This document shows positions 1 to 6,400 of a stretch of DNA of 11,768 nucleotides, piece after piece. Both the position numbers and the translations under genes were made by a program. The notes beneath the pieces are model-generated. The model had not been told where the DNA came from, ran no database searches, and was given only the letters and a program-made list of their open reading frames with translations. The stretch comes from Dialister sp. (GTDB taxonomy: Bacteria > Bacillota > Negativicutes > Veillonellales > Dialisteraceae). Numbering within the stretch: the stretch's first letter is position 1; every line of letters begins with the position of its first letter. Where the stretch lies: the NCBI GenBank assembly GCA_022722495.1, contig JAIJLI010000032.1:1-11768 (forward strand). Reading direction: 5' to 3'.

Positions 1-4
1 GGGC

Positions 5-55
5 AGCTCCCCCGATGGGGAGCCAAGAACGTTCTTCCGCTTAACTTAATAGCAT
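5..55. repeat. 51-bp inverted repeat, left copy
   Basis: Its reverse complement matches 1966-2016 at 50 of 51 positions; the only difference is at 36 versus 1985. It contains the palindrome AGAACGTTCT and a CCCCGATGGGG-type arm. The two copies face each other and bracket the tRNA-Val and the NSS transporter. Such GC-rich palindromic units are common dispersed intergenic repeats, so this is probably one of a family; that is inference. Confidence 0.85.
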
Positions 56-199
56 CGTTCCCGGCAGGGCGAGCTTACGGTGGACAAGATACGGATCTTC
101 TTCAAATCCATCTATCAGGACTCCCAAAAGCGGACAATTGAAAGGGGCACCTTCTCTGCACTCATCCCATGTTGTTTGTATGTGGGGATGTGCCAGAAA
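41..199 (-). pseudogene. possible remnant of a coding sequence
   Basis: This is a 53-codon open frame on the minus strand. It starts right after an in-frame TGA (200-202) and ends at TAA (41-43), and its last five codons lie inside the 51-bp repeat. It has no usable start codon. The translation has ordinary protein-like composition (for example GVLIDGFEEDPYLVHRKLAL), which is why it is mentioned. It could be the decayed 3' end of a gene cut off by repeats and the tRNA, or it could be chance. I do not recognise it. The rest of 1-218 shows nothing else convincing. Confidence 0.15.
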
Positions 200-218
200 T
201 CAGAACTCATTATACAAG

Positions 219-261
219 CGAATACCCCGCCTTGCAGGATCCTGTAAGAGCGGGGTATTCG
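219..261 (-). terminator. hairpin downstream of tRNA-Val, probable terminator
   Basis: A perfect 12-bp stem (CGAATACCCCGC at 219-230 with its complement at 250-261) and a 19-nt loop lie 13 nt past the 3' end of the tRNA. There is no strong U tract on the minus side (the following bases read CTTGTATAATG), so termination efficiency is uncertain. The hairpin is symmetric and could act on either strand. Confidence 0.5.
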
Positions 262-274
262 TATCATTGTAGTT

Positions 275-351
275 TGGTGGGACTATCTGGGTTCGAACCG
301 GAGACCTCTTCGATGTGAGCGAAGCGCTCTGACCAACTGAGCTATAGCCCC
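275..351 (-). tRNA. tRNA-Val (anticodon CAC)
   Basis: The 77 nt fold as a complete cloverleaf. Acceptor GGGGCTA pairs with TAGTCCC (one G-T pair). The D stem is GCTC/GAGC and the anticodon stem CTTCG/CGAAG, with loop CTCACAT giving anticodon CAC, which reads GTG valine codons. The T loop is the usual TTCGAAC and the 3' CCA is encoded. One oddity: the T stem TCCGG/CCAGA has a C-A mismatch at pair 51-63, where a G would restore pairing. The gene has its own promoter (366-394) and a hairpin downstream (219-261). Identity is certain; full activity is likely. Confidence 0.95.
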
Positions 352-365
352 ATGTGATACTACGT

Positions 366-394
366 ATTATAGCACCACATGAGAGATTTGTTAA
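366..394 (-). promoter_or_regulatory. sigma-70-type promoter for tRNA-Val
   Basis: The -35 box TTAACA (389-394) is 17 nt from a perfect -10 box TATAAT (366-371). Transcription would start near 359, about 8 nt before the mature tRNA 5' end at 351. The promoter lies between the transporter stop codon (445) and the tRNA, so the tRNA need not depend on read-through from the transporter. Confidence 0.8.
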
Positions 395-444
395 TAGTCG
401 TTTTACACAGAAGCGAGAAAGATCTTTGGATCACGTTTCATCTG

Positions 445-1818
445 CTACATATGAATGAATCCCAGCACATTCGCCAGAGAAGAGATGAAAATGACCGCGA
501 GGCAGATCGGCGCGAGGAAACGGACGAAAAGGCCATAGACGCATTCATAGCGGAATTTCGAAGACTGCTTCACTTCGTTCTCGATCCACTTGATGCCGAC
601 AGTCACCACGATGAGGACGCAGGTCGCAAAGGCCGAGACCGGCATCATGATGGAATTCGTCAGGAAATCAAAGAAGGTAAGAATATCCATGCCAAAAATA
701 GTGAAGGACGCCAGCGGGCCGAATCCGAGCGAAGAAAGAGAGCCTAAGACGATCATCAGGATGAAGACCGCAAAGGTCGAGAAATTACGGCTCCAGCCGC
801 ATTCATCCTGAAAGGTGGAGACGCTGGTTTCCGCCAGAGAAATCGCCGAGGTAAGAGCCGCAAAGAGGACAAGGGTGAAGAAGACGACCCCCACGAGAGT
901 ACCAAGACCCATGCTGGCAAAGACTTTCGGGATGGTGATGAACATGAGAGACGGGCCCGCATTCAGCATTGACGGATCGCCGCCGGAGAACGCAAAGACT
1001 GCCGGGATGATCATAAGACTGGCGAGGACCGAAATCCCTGAGTCGAAAGCGATGACCTGAAAGGTCGCATGCTCCAGATCAAATTCCTTCTTCATGTAAG
1101 AGCCATATGTGTAGAGGATCCCCATCGCGACAGAAAGAGAGTAGAACATCTGCCCCATTGCAGAAACGACCGTCATCCAGGAAAAATGGTCCAGGTTGGG
1201 CACCATGAAGTAGGTGACGCCTGCCCACGCACCGGGCAGCATGACGGAGTAGCCAGCCACCATGATCGCGAGCACAATGAGTACCGGCATCATGATTTTG
1301 GATACGCGTTCAACACCATTCTTGACGCCGGCGAGAATGATGGCAAGGACGCCGGCGGTGAAAACGATGAACCAGAATTCAGCCGCCATGCCGTCAGAAA
1401 CGAAGGCGCCGAAAAAGGTATCCGTCGCAAGCAGTTTCGTATCACCGGCAAGGTATTCGAAGAGGTAACGGGTGACCCAGCCGCCGATGACGCTGTAGTA
1501 TGGCAGGATCAGCATCGGAATGACGGCATTGATCCAGCCCCCTGCGGTAAAGAATCCGCTCTTCCCGAAATGATGAAAAGCTCCGACCGGACTCTTTCTC
1601 GTGCCACGTCCGAGCGCGGTCTCAGAAACGATCATCGTATAGCCGAAGGTGACGGCCAGCAGAAGGTAGGTCAGGAGGAAGATGCCTCCGCCATACTCTG
1701 CAGAAAGGTACGGGAATCTCCAAATATTCCCGAGACCGACAGCGCTGCCTGCGACAGCCAGCACATACCCCATTTTGCCGGAAAAGGTACTGCGGCTACT
1801 CCCATTTTGATTTGTCAT
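445..1818 (-). CDS. Sodium-dependent amino-acid transporter, NSS/SNF family
   Basis: This 457-residue integral membrane protein would import an amino acid or related amine with sodium. It fits the neurotransmitter:sodium symporter (LeuT/MhsT) family. The unwound TM1 signature GSAVGLGNIWRFPYLSAEYG spans about 24-43. TM6 (222-241, beginning GQMFYSLSVAMGILYTYGSY) closely resembles LeuT TM6. TM8 (313-334) carries ALTSAIS, where LeuT has the Na2-site Thr-Ser pair. Hydrophobic segments suggest 11 or 12 helices, with the last near 431-453. The start at 1818 has AGGAGG with 8-nt spacing. It is monocistronic, with the tRNA-Val downstream under its own promoter. Substrate cannot be read from sequence; relatives take up hydrophobic or aromatic amino acids. 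A weak promoter (TTGGAT, 17 nt, TTCATA) may lie around 1856-1884, but I do not trust it. Confidence 0.93.
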   Translation of the reverse strand: MTNQNGSSRSTFSGKMGYVLAVAGSAVGLGNIWRFPYLSAEYGGGIFLLTYLLLAVTFGYTMIVSETALGRGTRKSPVGAFHHFGKSGFFTAGGWINAVIPMLILPYYSVIGGWVTRYLFEYLAGDTKLLATDTFFGAFVSDGMAAEFWFIVFTAGVLAIILAGVKNGVERVSKIMMPVLIVLAIMVAGYSVMLPGAWAGVTYFMVPNLDHFSWMTVVSAMGQMFYSLSVAMGILYTYGSYMKKEFDLEHATFQVIAFDSGISVLASLMIIPAVFAFSGGDPSMLNAGPSLMFITIPKVFASMGLGTLVGVVFFTLVLFAALTSAISLAETSVSTFQDECGWSRNFSTFAVFILMIVLGSLSSLGFGPLASFTIFGMDILTFFDFLTNSIMMPVSAFATCVLIVVTVGIKWIENEVKQSSKFRYECVYGLFVRFLAPICLAVIFISSLANVLGFIHM

Positions 1819-1851
1819 ATGATTGCCCTCCTGTAGAGTACTGAGATTTTT

Positions 1852-1947
1852 TTATGAATGGTGATCAGGGATTAGATCCAACAGATTCTGCGACTTCTGA
1901 AGCGCGAGCGGGATGGCGGGCCATGCTGATGACATCACGCAAGTCAT
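1852..1947 (-). CDS. possible 31-residue peptide upstream of the transporter
   Basis: The ORF starts with ATG (1945-1947), preceded by a G-rich run (AGGGGGGCAAA) that could serve as a ribosome site. It ends with TAA 33 nt before the transporter start. The peptide MTCVMSSAWPAIPLALQKSQ plus 11 residues has no domain, signal or codon run typical of attenuation leaders; it holds four leucines and one tryptophan. It could be a translated leader, a repeat-derived ORF, or noise. Conservation of this frame ahead of orthologous transporters would decide. Confidence 0.25.
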   Translation of the reverse strand: MTCVMSSAWPAIPLALQKSQNLLDLIPDHHS

Positions 1948-1965
1948 TTTGCCCCCCTGCGATCA

Positions 1966-2016
1966 ATGCTATTAAGTTAAGCGGCAGAACGTTCTTGGCT
2001 CCCCATCGGGGGAGCT
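1966..2016. repeat. 51-bp inverted repeat, right copy
   Basis: It is the inverted partner of 5-55 with one mismatch. Its outer end runs into a near-perfect palindrome, 2001-2027 (CCCCATCGGGG facing CCCCGATGGGG around a 5-nt centre), followed by a run of G. It can therefore form a strong hairpin by itself. Confidence 0.85.
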
Positions 2017-2029
2017 CCCCGATGGGGAG

Positions 2030-2330
2030 AGGGGGCTACGCAGCGGTATTGCATGAAAGTGTTAAAATATCAATAGCATCGGACTATTCAACATAGCACG
2101 CTATACCACTAGCATGCCCCATCTCGCTGCGCTCGAATGGCGTCTCACTGGATTTTAGCGTCGCTTCGCTCCTAAAAATCCAATTCGCTTGCACACATTG
2201 CCTTCGGCACTTCCCCCGAAGGAAGAAGCAAGTCATTACGGCGCTAACAATTTCCTTAACTAAATAGCATCACCTTTATTATCCGTGTCCGCCGCTTTTA
2301 TCCCTTCTGCTTCCCGCTAATAAAAAATGG
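2030..2330. other. non-coding stretch with small palindromes
   Basis: No gene is supported here. It contains a hairpin at 2149-2182 (TGGATTTTAG facing CTAAAAATCCA with an inner AGCG/CGCT) and a second at 2201-2222 (CCTTCGG facing CCGAAGG). Around 2240-2270 there is a partial echo (CTTAACTAAATAGCAT) of the inner end of the 51-bp repeat. This looks like a graveyard of intergenic repeats rather than a regulated region. Confidence 0.5.
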
Positions 2331-2417
2331 CCAGCCTAAGCCTCTATGTCCTAAAAAGCACGGATATGGAATGCCTTATGGCTGACCATCAATGTATATA
2401 CAGGTTCTCTGGATCCG

Positions 2418-2584
2418 TTAAGGAAACACTGATTAAATCGTTGTCAGATTTTACTCTTGAATTTTTATACATGACGAGGAATAGCCTGACGCGAATAGCG
2501 AGCTATTTAAGGAAGGCTAGGACGAAGTCATGTATAAAAATTTTTGTAGAATCTGATTCTGCGATTTAATCAGCGTTTCCTTAA
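2418..2584. repeat. 167-bp long-hairpin element, MITE-like candidate
   Basis: Two 58-nt arms (2418-2475 and 2527-2584) are imperfect reverse complements. Both start TTAAGGAAAC at the outside and reach TTTTTATACATGAC inside; most differences lie in the middle and need small indels. The 51-nt centre folds again (TAGCCT/AGGCTA and AATAGC/GCTATT). A further outer pair, ACAGGTTC at 2400-2407 with GAACCTGT at 2610-2617, may widen the structure to 218 nt. It encodes no convincing protein. Long terminal inverted repeats with no ORF suggest a miniature element, or a structured RNA just past the substrate-binding-protein gene. Confidence 0.6.
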
Positions 2585-2623
2585 ATCCTCAGACCCCTTT
2601 GAAGACACTGAACCTGTTTGTCC

Positions 2624-2640
2624 ATTCATCCAAGATGAAT
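2624..2640 (-). terminator. weak hairpin 3' of the substrate-binding-protein gene
   Basis: ATTCATC-loop-GATGAAT forms a 7-bp stem about 32 nt after the TAA at 2672. It is AT-rich and has no U tract, so it is a poor intrinsic terminator. The large hairpin element beginning at 2617 may do the work instead. Confidence 0.2.
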
Positions 2641-2671
2641 GAACATCAGAGGATAACGGAAGAGTCTCCCC

Positions 2672-3835
2672 TTATTCTCCGAGCGGTACCCACTTGCCGC
2701 CCTTGACTTCGAGGACTGCGAGGTCCATCTTCGGATCGCGGTTTTCATCGAATGCGAATTTACCGGTAGCGCCTTCGAAGTCGCTGATCTTAGCCAGGGT
2801 ATCGCGGAATTTCTTGCGATCGGTGGTGGTACCGGACTGTTCGACTGCCTGATGGAGGACATACATCGCATCATATGCCTGCGCAGCGAACTGATCCGGT
2901 TCATGACCGTATTTAGCCACATACGCTTTACGGAAGTTCTGTGCTTTGTCGGTCTTTCTTTCCGGGTTCCACGGAGTAGCTACGACGGTGCGGTCAGCTG
3001 CTTCGCCAGCCTGTTTGATGTATTCCGGGCTGTTGAAGCCATTACCCGCGAGAACATACTGGTTCATGCCCATTTCACGCGCTTTCTTCACGATGAGAGC
3101 GCCTTCCTGATAAAGACCGGCAATTGCGATAACATCTGGGTTTGCTGCCTGAATCTTGGTCAGCTGAGCAGAAAAGTCGGTATCTTTATCTGCGAAGGTC
3201 TCATCTGCAACGACTTCGAGACCGAGCTTCTTGCAGGCATCCAGATAAAACTGGTGTTCACCGACCATCTGGTCATTGTTATTGGAGTACATGATAGCAA
3301 TCTTCTTGAAGCCCAATTTTTTCTGTGCTTTTTCTACCACCTGCGGGATGTTCATTTTGCCCGGGATTGCATTACGGAATACATAGTCACCGATTTCAGT
3401 GACTTTCGGGCCGGTGGTGCCGGTGCCGAAGACAGCCACTTTGGACTGCTGGGCGATCGGGTCAGCAGCCATCGCTTCACCAGTGGTCATCGGGCCTTCG
3501 ATAGCGAGGACTTTATCCTGTTCGATGCACTTCTTCATAGCGTTGATAGCTTCATTCTTGACGAGCTTGGTATCATACACTTTAAGATCGATCTTGACCT
3601 TGGTGTTCGGATCCTTGTTGATTTCCTCGACTGCGAGTTCGGTGCCTTCCTTCATAGCGACGCCGTAAGCTGCGCCAGGGCCGGTATAGGCGGTGATGAA
3701 ACCGAGTTTTACGGTTTTGCCGGCATCTGCGCTGCCGGAAGCTGCTTTCTTATCTCCGCCGCAGCCTGCGAATACACCTGCCAGTGCTGCTGCTGCCATA
3801 ACTGCTGCCATTCCTTTGAACCATTTTTTCTGCAT
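2672..3835 (-). CDS. ABC transporter substrate-binding lipoprotein, branched-chain amino-acid (LivK/BraC) type
   Basis: This 387-residue solute-binding protein would capture an amino acid, most likely leucine, isoleucine or valine, outside the cytoplasmic membrane and deliver it to an ABC permease. Residues 1-24 form a lipoprotein signal (MQKKWFKGMAAVMAAAALAG, then VFAGC), with lipidated Cys25. From about 42 (TVKLGFITAYTGPGAAYGVA) to the end it follows the two-lobed type I periplasmic-binding fold (Peripla_BP_6 family) at the usual family length. The ATG at 3835 has an AGAGGTAG ribosome site 8 nt upstream. No livHMGF genes are nearby, so it is an orphan component. Expression is controlled by the T-box leader at 3894-4187, which fits supply of an amino acid read by tRNA charging. 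LivK-type proteins also bind amides and other small molecules, so the ligand is inferred. Confidence 0.93.
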   Translation of the reverse strand: MQKKWFKGMAAVMAAAALAGVFAGCGGDKKAASGSADAGKTVKLGFITAYTGPGAAYGVAMKEGTELAVEEINKDPNTKVKIDLKVYDTKLVKNEAINAMKKCIEQDKVLAIEGPMTTGEAMAADPIAQQSKVAVFGTGTTGPKVTEIGDYVFRNAIPGKMNIPQVVEKAQKKLGFKKIAIMYSNNNDQMVGEHQFYLDACKKLGLEVVADETFADKDTDFSAQLTKIQAANPDVIAIAGLYQEGALIVKKAREMGMNQYVLAGNGFNSPEYIKQAGEAADRTVVATPWNPERKTDKAQNFRKAYVAKYGHEPDQFAAQAYDAMYVLHQAVEQSGTTTDRKKFRDTLAKISDFEGATGKFAFDENRDPKMDLAVLEVKGGKWVPLGE

Positions 3836-3893
3836 GATTTTCTACCTCTTTCAATAATCAGCTACTCCACCCCAAAAGATCGTATAAAGAAAC

Positions 3894-3925
3894 AAAAAAC
3901 TCCGCCGGCTTTTCTGCCAGCGGAG
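3894..3925 (-). terminator. second intrinsic terminator of the T-box leader
   Basis: CTCCGCTGGC (3916-3925) pairs with GCCGGCGGAG (3900-3909) through one G-U pair, with a 6-nt loop and a following run of six T. The 5' arm includes the CTCC needed by the second antiterminator (GGAG at 3943-3946), so the two structures are mutually exclusive. Confidence 0.85.
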
Positions 3926-3946
3926 GCGCGAACGCGGTACCACTCC
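3926..3946 (-). promoter_or_regulatory. second T-box antiterminator without its own Stem I
   Basis: GGAGTGGTACCGCG (3933-3946 on the minus strand) is a T-box sequence one module downstream of the first. The canonical AGGG is changed to GGAG, and its pairing partner is changed in step from CCCT to CTCC (3922-3925), so the helix is kept. TGGT, which base-pairs with an uncharged tRNA ending in ACCA, is unchanged. Only 32 nt separate it from the end of the first terminator (3979), too little for another Stem I. Confidence 0.75.
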
Positions 3947-3978
3947 GATATTTCACTCTATGCTAAGCCAATGCGGGT

Positions 3979-4014
3979 AAAAAAAAGCCCCTATCTTCTT
4001 TCGAAGATAGGGGC
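3979..4014 (-). terminator. first intrinsic terminator of the T-box leader
   Basis: A perfect 12-bp stem, GCCCCTATCTTC (4003-4014) with GAAGATAGGGGC (3987-3998), closes a GAAA loop and is followed by eight T. Its 5' arm supplies the CCCT that pairs with AGGG in the antiterminator. Confidence 0.93.
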
Positions 4015-4187
4015 GAAGTCTCGCGGTACCACCCTACATTGTACTTAGCAGTCTTATTCGTAACGTGAATGAAACGCCTGTCATTACTCAGTTCACGACA
4101 AGGGCTCTCGAGGGATATTATACAAGGCTCTTCGCCGATTCTCACCATCCATCGGCTCTCTTTAGAAGAAATCAAGTACTTTTTGTC
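3979..4187 (-). promoter_or_regulatory. T-box riboswitch (tRNA-sensing leader)
   Basis: This leader should lower termination when its cognate tRNA is uncharged, raising the binding-protein gene during amino-acid starvation. Stem I runs about 4187-4097, closed by GACAA/TTGTC. Its distal part (4134-4161) shows the family's AGAGAG bulge and GGTGAGAA loop. The T-box AGGGTGGTACCGCG (4022-4035) precedes the terminator at 3979-4014. The tRNA-binding TGGT calls for discriminator base A, as in Ile, Leu and Val tRNAs, and argues against Ser (G). I could not fix the specifier codon: ATC (4114-4116) and CTC (4110-4112) both lie in the right area and would mean Ile or Leu. The AGTAC motif after the first Stem I arm is also typical. 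Confidence 0.92.
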
Positions 4188-4231
4188 TCGTTCATAGCTT
4201 TCTTTGGGGTATTGGGTTTTAGATTGTGATT

Positions 4232-4260
4232 ATTTTACTTCCTGTTTCATGAGTTGTCAA
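4232..4260 (-). promoter_or_regulatory. sigma-70-type promoter of the T-box leader
   Basis: A perfect -35 TTGACA (4255-4260), a 17-nt spacer and -10 TAAAAT (4232-4237) place the transcript start near 4225, about 38 nt before Stem I. A strong constitutive promoter is what is expected when control is exerted by attenuation. Confidence 0.85.
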
Positions 4261-4330
4261 GAGGGAATTTTAGAAAAAGTGAATGGTATCGAGGGATTCG
4301 ATGGAAGAAGTCCGCCATTAGACTTTAGAC

Positions 4331-4380
4331 GTCTGATGTCTGATATCATCCTAGTCTCTCAGTCTCCTAGTCACCAGTCA
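4331..4380. repeat. short CTAGTC/AGTCACCAGTC repeat block at a gene 3' end
   Basis: It contains GTCTGATGTCT (4331-4341, again at 7737-7747), CTAGTCTCTC (4351-4360, again at 7863-7872) and AGTCACCAGTCA (4369-4380, again at 7751-7762, with a one-base variant from 7917). The last unit includes the stop codon of the tandem deacetylase gene. Together with the T-box leader and promoter this accounts for the 542-nt gap 3836-4377; nothing else is seen in 4261-4330. Confidence 0.6.
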
Positions 4381-6216
4381 GTGTCCGCAGCTGTCCTTGT
4401 ATGATAGATGCTTCTCGAAATCCTCTATCGTCTCTTTCGACTGGTCATAGCCTTCCTTCAGGTGATCCGAGAGGCGGCCCGTCTTGAATTTCTTCGGGTC
4501 ATCGTCATCCCTTGCATCATTCACGGTAAGGATGTAGTCCAGCGCCTCAGCCGTATACTGAGCCTTATCTGTCATATGCATGATGAGGATGGATCCTTTA
4601 CGCACATTTCCTTCCTCATCATAGATCCCATGAGAGATCGCCCCGATCATCGCCTGCAGCGATGGGATAGCATAGTCATCTGTACTCTCGTAGCCTGAAA
4701 CGATATAGCTGAATCCCGCATCCATGATAGATTTGATACCGCTTTTACTGATGGCGAGCGTCGGGGGACGAAAATAATGTGTCAGCGCCGGTTTCCCATC
4801 GACCATGACATCTCCTACCGTTTTTTTGAGCTCTTCATAGGACAGTCTCACATCCTCCGCATACTCCTCCTCCGTCATCGGCGTCATGTTGCCGCCATAA
4901 TTTGCCGTCTGCCACACCATCGGACGGTGGCGATTCGTATGAGAAGCGATGTCATGCCCATCTTCTGCGATGGCTCGCAGAAGATTCGGATTGTTCTTCA
5001 CATTCCATGTGATGATGAAAAAGGTTCCCTTCGCGTGATGCTTGCGAAGGACATAGAGCAGATGATTGATTGAAACATCCGTCCCCCAGTCATCAAACGT
5101 GAGGAAAATAGTATTGTCCCTGACGTCCTTGACGATGCCTGTATGATCCATCTGCTCCATTTCTGCCTCTGAGAAACCGCGGATGCGATCCGTTTCCGTT
5201 ACTTTCGGAGAGCCGATATACCGCTTAGCGAATTCATGACGGAAAAGCGATCTATCCAGGGTTTTCTTCGTTTCTCTCCCCCTTAAAGAAAAAAGCACCT
5301 TCTCCTCCGGCACAGGATACGTCCAGCGATGTGCCTCATCGCCAAGGACCTCCCGGACAGCTCCCATGCTATAGGCTGAGTCATTCTCTGCATTCGTCTC
5401 AGGGCTGTCCAAAAGCGCAGCATATGTCGTGCTGTCTACCTTGTTCTTTTGGATCCAGTCCAAGAGGCCACCCGTAAGCGTGGGATCATCCAAGAAATCC
5501 AGGCGCCCGTAGATGATCTGCCCCCGCCCCATTGCAAGGATGAATTTCCCGAAAAGATGGTCTGAAATGTCCTCGACCTTCTTTGCTTCTTTGTCTTTTG
5601 TCTGTACCATGTTCACGGTCTGTCCCAGAAGCTCTATGCCCATCGCGCTTGCCGCTTCATTCACCGTTGGACTTTCCGTACCGAAGACCTGACGGGCGAT
5701 CACCGGGCGCACGCCCAAGAGACACTGCATGTTTTTCTGCAGACGCTCGATCTGCGCGCAAGTCTCATAGAAATCGCCGTCCGTCCCCGTGCGAAGGCCC
5801 AATCCCAGCTCATGACCGCGCGCTGCGATCTCCCGCACCGTATCCGTGTACTTTCCAAGCTCAAGCTCCGTCACAAAGAAGGTCGCCTTCACGCCCATCC
5901 TGTCCAGATGATCCAATATGTCCTCTACTGACTCTTTTCTCGTGAGACCGCCAAATGTCAGCACGACCTTCTGCGCCGTCGTCGTGAGGAATCGCTCCTT
6001 GGGCGCAAGACGCCCTTCATTTTTCTCTCGAAGCGCCTCATAGCGCGCCTTGTCTTCTGCCGTGTACGATGCTTTGCGAGGGACCGCCGGTGTCTCTTGC
6101 TTAGAAGGCACTGCCACCCCTGCCGGCTCCTCCGCGCATGCCGCCTCTCCCGCGTATCCCCAGAGAGCGGCCGCGATCGAAAGCGCGATGAGTGATTTCC
6201 ATTTCTTCTGTACCAT
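4378..6216 (-). CDS. Secreted tandem-domain polysaccharide deacetylase (CE4/NodB)
   Basis: This 612-residue exported protein would remove acetyl groups from an N-acetylated polysaccharide. Residues 1-28 are a Sec signal ending in ACA. A linker leads to two CE4-like domains. The first (about 82-270) is degenerate: the metal and catalytic motif TFDD is TFGG (87-90), and the region that should hold His-x3-His reads GLGLRTGTD. The second (about 365-560) is intact: TFDDWG (373-378, D375 catalytic, D376 metal), SHTNRH (425-430, H426 and H430 metal ligands), RPP (483-485) and H547 in ILIMHMTD. The start at 6216 has AAGGAAG 9 nt upstream. It is the last gene of the putative exopolysaccharide locus, 187 nt after the GH18-like gene, with no clear promoter between. 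Alternative substrates are peptidoglycan or chitin fragments. Domain calls are firm; the polymer is inferred from neighbours. Confidence 0.9.
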   Translation of the reverse strand: MVQKKWKSLIALSIAAALWGYAGEAACAEEPAGVAVPSKQETPAVPRKASYTAEDKARYEALREKNEGRLAPKERFLTTTAQKVVLTFGGLTRKESVEDILDHLDRMGVKATFFVTELELGKYTDTVREIAARGHELGLGLRTGTDGDFYETCAQIERLQKNMQCLLGVRPVIARQVFGTESPTVNEAASAMGIELLGQTVNMVQTKDKEAKKVEDISDHLFGKFILAMGRGQIIYGRLDFLDDPTLTGGLLDWIQKNKVDSTTYAALLDSPETNAENDSAYSMGAVREVLGDEAHRWTYPVPEEKVLFSLRGRETKKTLDRSLFRHEFAKRYIGSPKVTETDRIRGFSEAEMEQMDHTGIVKDVRDNTIFLTFDDWGTDVSINHLLYVLRKHHAKGTFFIITWNVKNNPNLLRAIAEDGHDIASHTNRHRPMVWQTANYGGNMTPMTEEEYAEDVRLSYEELKKTVGDVMVDGKPALTHYFRPPTLAISKSGIKSIMDAGFSYIVSGYESTDDYAIPSLQAMIGAISHGIYDEEGNVRKGSILIMHMTDKAQYTAEALDYILTVNDARDDDDPKKFKTGRLSDHLKEGYDQSKETIEDFEKHLSYKDSCGH

Positions 6217-6296
6217 AGATGTGATCTTCCTTTTTTATGACAGTAGTCAGGACTGGAGAAAAGATCTCCGCCAAGGAATAATACCTTCGACTCCAT

Positions 6297-6334
6297 CCTC
6301 GTATAGCGGATGCTCCGCTTTCTCACATACGAGG
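6297..6334 (-). other. intergenic hairpin between GH18-like and deacetylase genes
   Basis: CCTCGTAT (6327-6334) pairs with ATACGAGG (6297-6304), and inside it AGCGGA pairs with TCCGCT around a 3-nt loop. No U tract follows on the minus side, so it is not a standard terminator; it may stabilise or process the mRNA. A small GGAGA/TCTCC hairpin follows at 6254-6268. Confidence 0.5.
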
Positions 6335-6400
6335 TTTTCCATCGTTCCGCATGCGAGGCGCAGCATCCCCATTTTCCATGACTGATCCCTTATCGATCAT
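6323..6400 (-). CDS. possible 25-residue peptide between two exopolysaccharide genes
   Basis: ATG at 6398-6400 follows the GH18-like stop (6404-6406) by 3 nt. The frame reads MIDKGSVMENGDAAPRMRND plus GKPRM and stops at 6323. An inner ATG at 6377-6379 has AAGGGA 6 nt upstream. There is no hydrophobic segment or motif. The stop lies within the hairpin 6297-6334. It may be a translated spacer or chance; codon-level conservation would settle it. Confidence 0.2.
   Translation of the reverse strand: MIDKGSVMENGDAAPRMRNDGKPRM

Noticed and set aside
1069..1836. 255-codon plus-strand ORF over the transporter
   Set aside because: Antisense shadow of the NSS transporter, whose family motifs are unmistakable; the plus frame is charged, low-complexity sequence.
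1854..2096. 80-codon plus-strand ORF
   Set aside because: It reads through the 51-bp inverted repeat and the adjoining palindrome, and lacks a ribosome site or domain.
2327..2569. 80-codon plus-strand ORF
   Set aside because: Most of it lies within the 167-bp hairpin element, has no ribosome site and no recognisable domain; it is better explained as a repeat read in one frame.
2852..4048. 398-codon open frame on the plus strand
   Set aside because: It runs antisense through the LivK-type gene and then through the T-box leader with its terminators. The minus strand has the clear lipoprotein and regulatory signals.
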